The notes under the pieces: model-generated
Seen by the model: the letters and a program-made list of their open reading frames with translations, nothing else
Told to the model about the DNA's origin: nothing
Database searches by the model: none
NCBI RefSeq assembly: GCF_018691265.1
Contig: NW_024881316.1
Location: 20,933,819 to 20,997,818, forward strand
Length of the DNA: 64,000 nucleotides
From: Tyto alba
Taxonomy: Eukaryota > Chordata > Aves > Strigiformes > Tytonidae
Direction of reading: 5' to 3'
Shown: piece by piece, positions 51,501 through 61,519 of the stretch
How positions within the stretch are numbered: position 1 is the first letter of the stretch
Layout of the letters: each line of letters opens with the position of its first letter
Translations under genes and position numbers: made by a program

Positions 51501-52243
51501 AAAGTCATGCAAAATTCTCCATACTAGCCTAAAATATATTTTTAGCTAAAAACATTTTTAGGATTATAGGTTTAAATTTTCATTTTGAGTTTCCCAGCTG
51601 TAAGTCACATTATAGAGAAAAATATCCCAAAACCTTTATATGCAGAATTACAAAAGATATTTTTAAATTAATTTCTGTAATCCCCTCTGCCTCAAGGGAG
51701 GTAAATTTAAAATGTCAGTAATGACAGATGAGATACAATTTGGCCTCAAATATAAGTTTTCTTATATTAGTCTATCCTCATTAGAGATGTCAGAACCATG
51801 GATGCATCAGTTCCAAAGTACAGGTGTGGAGCATAAGGGTCAGGTTTATCTGTGGATCCAGCAACTTCCTCTCTCTGTACCAGTCCTAAGATGACTGGTG
51901 ATCATGAAGAGTTTACAACTGGTACTTTGGGCAGCAGGAGTCACTGGGAAATGGATCATTACAGGCCTGCAAAACTAGGGGAAGAGCAGATTTGTGTCAT
52001 GCTACATGTCTAAAAGTAAGTTTCCAGTAAGTGAAAACTAGTAGGAAATTAAGTATGGAGTAATAAATCAGGAAGGAGAAGAAAATCTATTTTCAGTGCT
52101 GACTTACAAGACATGGAGGATAACATGGAAGCCTGGTAAGACATAGAGGTACGGATATGGAAGGGGTCAGTAATACAGATTAGAAAGAAAACACAGAATA
52201 GCTGGAGATTTTACTGGGTAGTGAAGGAAAATAGAGCTGATGA

Positions 52244-52274
<31 letters not shown>

Positions 52275-53055
52275 CTTAGAAACATTAGTTTGTTACAGGG
52301 AGTAATTGGGTTAGTGTTGTCCCATATGCTAAAGGTTTGGAAATAATTCAAACAAACTAGTTTATTATCAGAGCCTTAATATGTTGGTGTAGTATAAAGA
52401 ATATCAGTTTCAGTAGTTCTGTGAAAAAAACTTTAGATCACCAAGCATACAGCAAACATGGATGTTATTACAGTCAGCATGGCTTCTGTCAAAGGAAATG
52501 CTGCCTCACTTGTCTGCTGAAATTCTGAAAGCTCATCATTCAACATATGAAAAAAAGAAATCCAGTACATAATACAACTGATTTTTTTTTTTAAAGCCTG
52601 TAGTGTTGTTCCACTCAAACATTTTAAACAAAACAAAATAAAACAAATTCCCAAACTACAACAACAAAGCTATGTGGAACTGGAGGAAAGGATTAAAAGC
52701 TAGTTAAAGAACAGGGAGAAAAGGATGGGAGTTAATGTTCATTATTTCGGGATAGAGAGAAGTCACTCATGTATTACCTGAAGACTAACACTGTGTCTGA
52801 TTTTATTCAGCATTTTCAACAGTGATCTGGAGAAAAGAATGAGCAGTGTTATCACCAAGTCTGCAGATAAAATCATGCTCTTTCAGGTAGCCATTTGGCA
52901 TGCCAAACATGAAGAACCTCAGGAGAACTGCACAAAACTGAGCAGAAAAAAAAATATTGATGAGCTTTAGTGTAGATAAGTAAACGATAATAATTCTAGG
53001 CCAAAATTATTTAAGACAGTTGCTGATTTCTCAAATATAACTCAGAAAAGAAGCT
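48505..53055. other. EYS: AT-rich intronic stretch
   Basis: No exon or known transposon is recognised. A TTTA microsatellite lies at 49140-49160, A-runs at about 49309-49319 and 52242-52260, and T-runs at 49588-49599 and 51259-51272. Confidence 0.5.
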
Positions 53056-53057
53056 GA

Positions 53058-53490
53058 AGAATCACAGAAATGTTGAGGTTGGAGCAGACTTCTTGAGATC
53101 ATCTAGTTAAAACCCCCTGCTCAATCAGGGTCAGTTATAGAAGGCTGCCCAGGACCCTGCCCAGTCAGATTGTGAATATGTCCACAGATGGGGACTTCAC
53201 AATGTCTCTGGGAAACCTACCTCAGTGTTTCATCACCCTCATAGTAAAAAAGTGTTTTATGTGTTCAAATGGAATTTCATGTGTCTCAGTTTGTGCCCAT
53301 TGCCTCTTGTTCTGTCAAGGGGACTACTGACAAGAGTTTGTCTCCCTCTTCTTCATTCTATCTATACTTTAAACACACTGCTAATATCCCTCCTCAACCT
53401 TCTCTATTTCAGGCTGAACAGTCCCAGCTGTCTCAGCCATCTCTCATATGAAAAATGCTTTAGCCCCTTAATCAACTTAGTGATCTTCAA
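53058..53490 (-). mobile_element. older CR1 LINE 3' fragment, antisense
   Basis: The + strand begins GAATCACAGAAATGTTGAGGTTGG, an antisense CR1 3' end. AGGCTGAACAGTCCCAGCTGTCTCAGCC then corresponds to the conserved [16 protein letters not shown] part of CR1 RT read antisense, and TTTCATCACCCTCATAGTAAAAAAGTG corresponds to the RT C-terminus. It is more diverged than the 47.8 kb copy, and no frame stays open. Confidence 0.87.
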
Positions 53491-53494
53491 GTTA

Positions 53495-55845
53495 TTGTTG
53501 AAAATTTTCTGGAAGTATTGTTTCATCATTCTGTGGAAGATAGAAAAGCCAAAAAATTATTGGATTCCATTCACAATGCCATTGAGAAAGGATGGAAGGC
53601 ACTTTCTGGCACAGGTAAAGCCTTGATGCAATCATATCTTCATTATTTTTTTTTTTTTTTTTTTCATATCTCAAGAAGAATACAGAGAAGTTTGATGAAA
53701 ATTTTTGCCACTTAAGTTTATAGAAGGAGGCAATACCAATAGGCTCAAGAAAGGTTTAGTCAAATTTACAAACAATTAAAGTATCCTGTAACATCTCTAA
53801 TAAGACAGCTTGAGGTGGTGAAGGAGCCTGAGGAGATTGGACCATGAGCAGTGGCCATGTTCACATTTCTCCATAAATTTCAAATGCCTTGGCCTGTGTT
53901 GATTCTTCTTTAGGGTTAGGCTGGCACCTAACCCTAGAAAAGACTCAAAATCTTAGCTTTCCATGGAAAGGGAAAGTTAAAGTAATATAACATTTGGATA
54001 AATTAATCATTACAAGAAACAACAAATGAAATAAAGGGAGGAAGTGCGAGGATCAAAGGCAAAAATGGAAAACCAGGGAATGGTAGGGAAGGAGCAGAGC
54101 ACTCCAGCAGCACCCACTGTTCTGTGGAGGTGTCCAAGGGGAGAGTAGACTCTGTTTAATTGCACTTTGTTCTACAGCTGGGCCTGTAATATGCTCTTGC
54201 CACTCTGTCCCAGAGAGGAGGCTTCAGCCCTCTTTGTGGATATCCCCAGAGGACTGACCAGCAGGGATTTGAATGACACATAGCACAATCAGCTTATAAA
54301 CTTATACCATATGATGTGTCCTCATCCTCCATGAACCCCCAATAATCAACCTTTCATCCTTCCCTCCTCATCCTCCAAGATCTCTGCCTGCCACCCTTTG
54401 CAGGTTTGACAGTCTGCCTACCGAATTGCAAGTGTTTCTGTCATCAAGCAGACTCCTTCAGCAGTGCCATAGAAGGAGGTGGGTGCTACAGATCTCAGGG
54501 AGTGGTGTGGCTGGGACCTTCTTTTGATATTTGAGGGGCCAGTGTCCTTCCTTCCTTGGGTGAAGTCTTCTGACTGTGCCTTGAAGATAAAGTGCAACAC
54601 ATTCCTAGGGGAGCATTTCACTTTGTAAAGGGTTCTCTGATATGGAATAACAAATGACCCCTCCATCCTCCCCCTCAACATATGTGCAACCATCAGTGCT
54701 TAGATGACTGAATGTGGACATAGAGCACATGACAGGGGTCTTGGTCATTGAACTGCAGTGGAAGAGGGCTAACAGGGGAGACCAAGCTCCCAAGAACTGA
54801 CAAAGGAGAGAGACACATAGCTGGGGAAGGGCCACATGGAAATTAGGATCTTGCATAGAGTTTTCTTGGGATCTAGGGGGAATGAAGACCTCCTCCACTT
54901 AGATGCCCTTCCCCACCTCCTGGGCTATATCTTCTGATGCAGGAGGAAAACCATCTATGGTTGTCTCTGTGGCCATCAGCACAACCACAGACACACATAG
55001 TCAGTCCAGTCATATCATCATGCACCACAAATTTCTGCATGGGGTCAGGGGGTAACTGGGAGACTGCAGTTAAGGTAAGAAAGGAGCCTTAAAAACTGCT
55101 GATGTCATGCAAAGAGTGGAGATTATGCTTCTACTGGTTGAGTCATGCTACAAGAGCAGATACATGGACAGTCAAATGAAACTGTGTTCTTGGAGTTTGT
55201 TGAGCCACAGGTATGGCTGTTGCTCAAGTTTCAGTTTTTGAGAAGGCATCTCACATTTTTTTTACTCCCCAATGATTATGAAATTAATTCTGCAAATAAT
55301 CATCAGAATTCATACTTCTAAGGTTATCTGTATAGCTCATAGAAAGAATTTAAAGTATTATTTATCTCTAGGTGACATGAGTTGAAGAGAAAAGCTGAAA
55401 TTTGACTTATCAATTTGTTTTCCTTTCATATATATATATGGAAATACTTAAAAACATATAGACTTTGATTTACCACAGAAAAACTTCACTAGAATTTAGG
55501 AAATACTTTGTAAAAAATTTTTTTTCAGTAAATCTATAATTTCTTACTAATTAAAAAAAAATAATCTAATTTAATATGTACATAACAGTAGTAATCTTTA
55601 TTTCCCATTTGGAGAACCTTTTATCTAGTTTTTTCTTGAAAAATTATTTCCTGATTCCAGAAAAGTGATTCTTTATATTTCTTTCAACTTTTTTATCTGC
55701 ATCCTCTCAGTTTTTAATATAATTTGAGATGGTGAAAGATAAAAAGAAGAAAGATAAAAAGAAAAGTCCATTTACAACTGGGATGTCATCCAAAATGAAG
55801 GGTTGGAGAAACAAGTAAAGACATGCAATGAAGAAATAATTTACT
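53495..55845. other. EYS: intronic stretch with an unassigned GC-richer block
   Basis: A T-run occurs at 53645-53664. From about 53.82 to 55.07 kb the GC content is well above the surroundings, with several overlapping minus-strand frames (54418-54693, 54605-54898) that carry no domain I recognise. From 55.1 kb it returns to AT-rich DNA with a short (TA)n at 55428-55439. Confidence 0.4.
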
Positions 55846-55848
55846 CCT

Positions 55849-56340
55849 TATCATCGTTTGAGCTTACTTAGCAGCTAAATGCCACGCAGTTGCTCACCCA
55901 CCCTCCCCCCACTTGGGAATGGGGAGGGAATCAGAGGGGCAAAGGGAGACTCGCAGGTTGAGATAAAAACAGTTTAATAACAGCAACAGAACAATACACT
56001 GACAGCAGTATCAACAGGTAATGTACAATACAGCTGCTCACCACCTGCCGACAGACACCCACCTGCTCCCAGCCAACGATCCCAAACACAAAGACACCAC
56101 AGCCACACTCTCAGAAGTGGCAGCCCCTCCGAGCCCACTCCTGCCTTTATATAGTGAGCACAATGTCACATGACATGGATTATCGGCCAATCCGGGCCCA
56201 GCCCTCCAGCTGTGCTCCCCCCCGCCCCCGCACACAGGTGAGGGCACTAGGACCTGGGGAGCCCCTGGGGTCTCAGTGTGCTGCAGCACTCCTCCCGCTG
56301 CCAAACCAACAGGAACTCTAGTCCAGCCCCAACCAGGACA
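55849..56340 (-). mobile_element. avian ERV solo LTR, antisense, with 5-bp target duplication
   Basis: The + strand runs from TATCATCGTTTGAGC (a one-base-decayed TGTCATGG-like end) to CCCCAACCAGGACA. Sense (minus) it starts TGTCCTGGTTGGGGCTGG, has CACTATATAAAGG as a TATA box (about 56149-56161) and GTTATTAAACTG as a polyadenylation region (about 55971-55982), and ends TAAGTAAGCTCAAACGATGATA. CTCCT lies directly on both sides (55844-55848 and 56341-56345), a perfect 5-bp target-site duplication. This proves a single insertion followed by LTR-LTR recombination. No internal genes remain. Confidence 0.9.
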
Positions 56341-56840
56341 CTCCTGTTTCATCTCAAGACTTCCTCACCTATGTATAGTTTTCTGCAACCATTTTATCCA
56401 GAGAAGGAAGAGGTTTTTGCTGCAATTTTATGTCATCCTAGTCTTTAGCTGGCATGCCTCTGATTGATTGCCTTCTACCTTCTTTAAGAAGACTTCAAGG
56501 ATAATTATTTATCCTTACCATGATGAGTACATATCAAGGATGATTGTATTCCTGCTCTTCCTCTTACAGATTAAAAGATAGAGAAAGCAAGAGAAAAGAC
56601 AATTTCCACATTTGTCCTTCGAACAGCAAGGATGACAAAAACTCAAGTAATTTTATTCTAGGGTGCCTTTGCTATTTGAATGAGAAAGAGTCACAGTTAT
56701 TTTTTTCCAGGTTCAATCTAGAAGGAAGAAAGAAAAAATAAAACCTCCTGGAAAAATCCTGAATCTCTCTGAAATCACACAAAATTCCATCTTATTTTGG
56801 TCAGGGTTTTCTTGTTTTTTTGTCGACATTCTGTTGTGGG

Positions 56841-56876
56841 GTTTTTTTGTTTGTTTGTTTGTTTGTTTGTTTTTTC
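56841..56876. repeat. (GTTT)n microsatellite
   Basis: Five to six clean GTTT units are flanked by T-runs. Confidence 0.9.
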
Positions 56877-59618
56877 CATTTTTATTATTATTCAATGATT
56901 AGGCATAAATTAAATCAACAATTAAAACACAATATGTGATAATTTTTTAAATCATTAATTTTTCAGAGTTTTAAATTAAGGTATTGTTCCAATTCTTCTC
57001 CATGACCACAAACTGGGCCCTAGCTTGCTTTAGTTAATTAGTACACACACAGACTGTAGCTTTCAGTAACTGTGTGTTATTTATGTTATTGACTGAAACT
57101 CATGTACACTTCAGGAAAATTGCTTCATAGAAGAAATATCAGAAATATGCAACTGTATGACTAGACTCAATTACATGCTTTCCTAAGTGTTTTGCTGGAT
57201 CGGGGACACAGGCTATTCCTTTCACACCTCCTTTACATCCTAGTCTTAAAATTTTGTGTTTGATGTTACAGTTGGGAAAGTCAGAATTCTATTAAAAGGG
57301 AAAAAGAAAGAGCAATAACAACTTTGGCATATGAAAGGAAGAGTAATTACATGCATTACTCTATGGCCTACAGTGATTTTTGCCATGAGTTTCAGTCAAT
57401 ATTACCAACTTCTTCTAAAATGATACATTGCAACTGAATTTGAATGAAGTTTAAAATGGAAATTTCTTATGAAATCAACCTTATCAAAAAACAGGACTTC
57501 ATAAAAATTATGCAAATGCTGCATTTTATGAATGTGTTAAATATTATAGTGATTATCTTTATATATATATATATACACACTACTGATATTTTAACAAGGC
57601 CTTGGAAGATTTAAGCACATCTAAATGTTCATAAATTAACAGAAAAAAAAAAATGCTATCTCTAAGTTCAGGTAGCTTTCCTAGTTTCCTGCATACAAAA
57701 AAATAACAGTTCTAGAAACAGTTAAATATTACATTTTTATTTATAGATAATAAAAGAAAAGGAACTACAAAAAATATGTTTTCATTGAGATTCAGTTAAA
57801 ATATATTTTTACAAGCTTAATTTTACTAGGGATATAACTTAGGTTGATTTACATCAGGTTGAAGTTCCTTTTCTTTTAGGCATTTGTGTATAAAGATAAT
57901 TGATGTCTCTCATAATCAGTCTCTACCTGCCTTCCATGTCCTACAAATTAATATAAGATAAAGTCTGTGGCTTCACAGTTGTAGTCCTGCATTATAAATA
58001 CATTAAAAATAAAAACAACAAACAAGCAAAAAAACCCCAAACAACATGACTGAATGAGTATAGGATATCGTTTATAATAGAATCTATTTTTGGTTAGCCT
58101 TTTCTTTGATAGGGCCAGATCTTAAGTCTTGTGAGAGTCTTTAGAATACAGAAGTTTCAGTTTATCTCATTAGTTATTTAGCCAAATTAGTCATTTACCC
58201 AAATATTTAGAGCATTCAAACACCCTGTAGAAAGATCTGTCTTAATGCTGCCTGTGGATGAATTAAAGACACCTTCAGTTACAAAAGTGAAAATTCTGGA
58301 GAAAAATAAACACTTCCACAGGTTTTTGAGTTTTAAACCACATAAAGTATATTTTAAAATTTTGTTCCATGGTAATTTAGAGATTTTTATAACCTTACTG
58401 TTCCAGGATTTCTGTACTAATATTCAAAGGCAGTATGCATACAAAGACGTAGTATGGTGGGGTTTTTTACTTCCTTTCACTTTCTCAGTCCCATTTTTTT
58501 CTTCAGATACATAACACAGGTGTTCAGAACAATTTTCTTCCTACAAATCTGTCTGTTCATTTTAATCTGAATGCAATTGTCATTCACTTTCTGTTTAAAA
58601 CAATTATGGTAGGAAACAGTTGTTAAGGAGACATGTTAAGAATAAAAATTTCAGTTCAAAGAAGCCTGGGGATCAGTGCAGAGGTGGGTTCTGTTGGATG
58701 GAGGTAGAATTTCTGCCTGCATTTTCCTTAAGTACTTCACATAATTTCTCTGGATACAGAGAAAAATGAACCAAGTGTTGTAGTCAAAGGTCTACAGTAG
58801 TTTTTATTTAAGCAATATAAACATAATATTGTGACAATGGGTATAATTATAGAAGCTCTAAATTACAGTCAGAGTATGCCTACAGTCTACAAAATCCACA
58901 ACAGAACACAGATGCAAACCATATCCAAGAACCATGATACTTCAGTCTTACACAGACAGGAAAATTTACATTGGAGGATGAGCCAAGTGGGATATAACAT
59001 TTGAGAAATGCAGACAGGCATAGTGACTTAGGAAGTAGCGTAAGGCAGTACAGATACCAAAAACATTTTACAAGTTTTTTTTTTCCTGAAAATTAATTTA
59101 TAATTGATACAAATTAAAACAAGTCCAAAAGAACAGATGGGCCCATTAATGACATATTTATTGTCCTACAGGTCCTGGCACTTAAATTGCACTGATGCAT
59201 ATATCTTGATGACATGATACAGACTGTGACCCTTTTAATACAAAGCCATTACAGCTCAACACCTTTTTGATATTTCAGGAATGCATAATTATGACTAGAC
59301 AAGCCAAATCCACTTGTTAGTGGAGAAATTATGAGGGCACGCTACTTTATGGTCAATAAGATCAACAGCAGCCTAAGCTCTAAAGAGTTCCCAGATAGAA
59401 AAAAAGTGGTCAAAGCATATGCCTTGAGAATGGACATGTACAGTCAAAGGATGAGTGACCTACTCTGAATATCATGTTATGCAGATGATATAAAAGGTGC
59501 CAGCATGTATGCACATGTCATGTAGGAACTCAGTTGTCTTGGTTTATATCATTTATATTGTTTATATTATTTATCTGTGAGGTAAAATTTAGTGCATATA
59601 TCTTGAATGTTATCAGCT

Positions 59619-59768
59619 GAAGGAAAAGTGGGAGGGGAAGGAAAGAAGGGAAGTAGGGAGAAGAAGGAGGGGGGAGGAATAGAAAGAAAGGAAAGTGAAG
59701 GAGGAAAGAAAAGGAAAGAGAGAAGGAAAAAAGGAAGAGAGGGAGGGAGGGTGGGTGAGAAGAAAAGA
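59619..59768. repeat. polypurine (GA-rich) tract with G-quadruplex motif
   Basis: About 150 bp on the + strand is nearly all A and G, with only a few T. GGGAGGGAGGGTGGG at 59741-59755 is a four-tract G3 motif with single-base loops. The open frames on both strands come from composition only. Confidence 0.92.
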
Positions 59769-60314
59769 TTAGGCAATTTCTTAAAGGCCTCACTATGACA
59801 TCAAAGCTGACTGCAAGCTAATGGTACCCATCTGCTCATTAGAACATTTTGTTGTTCATTTTATCACACTGTAACATCTCAAGATTTGCATAATGAGGTA
59901 ACTTTTACAGTCCTCAATACTCCTGGGAAGAAGTTGTGTTCCTAAAAAACACAGTCCCAGGCAGACAAGAAGCTGAAGAACTTCAGCACATGTAACAACT
60001 GGTGATGACTATAGTATCTTAGTTTCATTAATTCTGACTTCAAAGAATTATACATCCAATTAGCTGATTTCCCATCTTTGTATTTCACTTGTGAATTACT
60101 CTGTAGCAAGTGCATTCAAGTTTGAAAATCTGTCTTTTAAAAAAAAAAAAAAAAAAAAAAAATAAAAAATAGATTTAATATACCTAATAAGGTCAGGCAC
60201 ATTTACTGTTTTGTGCTTTAAATCATCTAAAAATCTCATATTATTTTTCTTATGTCTTCTTTTTCATCCTGATAGTTCAGTTATCTTCTTCATTTTTGTC
60301 CTGAGTTGAGTAAA

Positions 60315-60782
60315 TGGTGGGGTTTTTTTTTTGGTGGCAGGGGAGGGGGCTATATTGATGGCCCCCTGTGAGAAGCTTCTCAAAGCTCCCACAGCTCCAA
60401 GTCAGCTCCACTTCTTTTTGGAAAACTGAGCCAATCAGCTGCGCCTCTGCGATAACATATTTAAGAAGGGACATGGTGACGAGCAGTCAGACTTGTGAGG
60501 AGGAGTTGCTGCAGCTGCGTGAACACCAAAGTCAGTGGAGGAAAGGAGGAAGAAAGAAGGGGGGAGGTGTGCCGGAGCAGAGACCCCCCTGTATCCTGTG
60601 GTGAGACGGCAGAGCAGCTCCCCCCCCGCCTTTTGCTCGTGCCCATAAAGGGTGATTTTTTCCCCATCCCAGTCCTATCTCCAACCACAAGCCTGGCTCT
60701 CTGTCCCTTCTTATTTCCAGAAGAGAAGGGAGAGAGAGTGGCTGCATAGTGGTTGGCTGCCAACCAGGCTCAAACCACAACA
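60315..60782 (+). mobile_element. avian ERV solo LTR, sense, internally shortened
   Basis: It shares with the LTR at 31.8-32.9 kb the blocks GGCCCCCTGTGAGAAGCTTCTCAAAG, CCAATCAG (about 60431), AACATATTTAAGAAGGG (60454-60470), GTCAGTGGAGGAAAGGAGGA and GGAGCAGAGACCCCCCTG, plus the ending GGCTCAAACCACAACA. The run of degenerate 42-45-bp units and the polyadenylation region of that LTR are missing: the sequence jumps near 60.62 kb to the U5 side (CCCATCCCAGTCCTATCTCC). This looks like an internal deletion within a family member of about 1 kb. The left boundary is approximate. Confidence 0.85.
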
Positions 60783-61147
60783 ATTTAGAAAATAAATCCA
60801 CTATATTGAAAGAGATATTTTATTTTACATTGATGATGTGCTTTGGACTAAACTACATATTTAAATGATATTTTTCAACAACTGATTGTAAATAGTTTTT
60901 TTCATGTGATTTAAAAGAGGTGCACGTTGGTAAAGGCCTTACAATACAAAATATTACCATGAGTTCTCAAAAGCAAGAAGTGGAAGAATATGGTTAATAT
61001 CTTGATAGTCTTGATGACTATACAATTAACACTTATCAAAATGGTCTTCTGGAAAACAGATCTTGAAGAAAACTTACATTATGTACTAAATTTATGTACT
61101 AAATTTAGACTTTGGAAATTAACAACACCTGTAAACTGCTATAATAT

Positions 61148-61517
61148 TGCCCCGGTTTAAGCCCAGATGGCAACTGAGCACCATGAAGATGCTCGCTCAC
61201 TCCTTCCCCCTCCAGGATGTGGAGGAGCAAATACAAGAAAAGGCTCAGGGATCGAGACAAGGATGGGGATGGATGAGTCACGGTCACGGTCATGGGCAAA
61301 AGACAGACTCATGAGGGGAAGAAAAAGAACAACAGTTTGATCTGAACACCACCAGCAACACCACTTAATTTTCCAATCAAACAGAGTAGGACAGTGAGAA
61401 ATACAACCACATCTTAAAAACACCTTCCCTCCACCCCTCCCTTCTTCCCAGGATGAGCTTTGCAGTGAGCAAGCAACGGGGTGGGCATTTGACCTTAACC
61501 AAGGCTAAAACACCACA
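61148..61517 (-). mobile_element. avian ERV LTR, antisense, short form
   Basis: The + strand runs from TGCCCCGGTTTAAGCCCAGATGG to GGCTAAAACACCACA. The middle (GGTCATGGGCAAAAGACAGACTC, AAACAGAGTAGGACAGTGAGAAATACAACC, CACCTTCCCTCCACCCCTCCC) is the antisense of the R/U5 side of the LTR family at 31.8 kb. The promoter-bearing U3 with the AACATATTTAAGAA core is absent. Only about 50 bp of the sense start (TGTGGTGTTTTAGCC) precede the R-like part. It is either a distinct short LTR or a U3-deleted copy. Confidence 0.8.
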
Positions 61518-61519
61518 AT

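Larger units (their letters stand above)
56346..60310. other. EYS: AT-rich intronic stretch
   Basis: No exon is recognised. A (GTTT)n run lies at 56841-56876, (TA)n(CA)n at 57560-57580, the purine tract at 59.6-59.77 kb, and an A-run at about 60138-60161. Confidence 0.5.

Noticed and set aside
58776..59500. TGTTGTAGTCAAAGG...TTTTTATTTAAGC as an antisense LTR end
   Set aside because: No opposite end, promoter or target duplication could be found; too weak to list.
59530..59798. Ser/Pro/Phe-rich and Lys/Glu/Gly-rich frames
   Set aside because: Artefacts of the polypurine tract.
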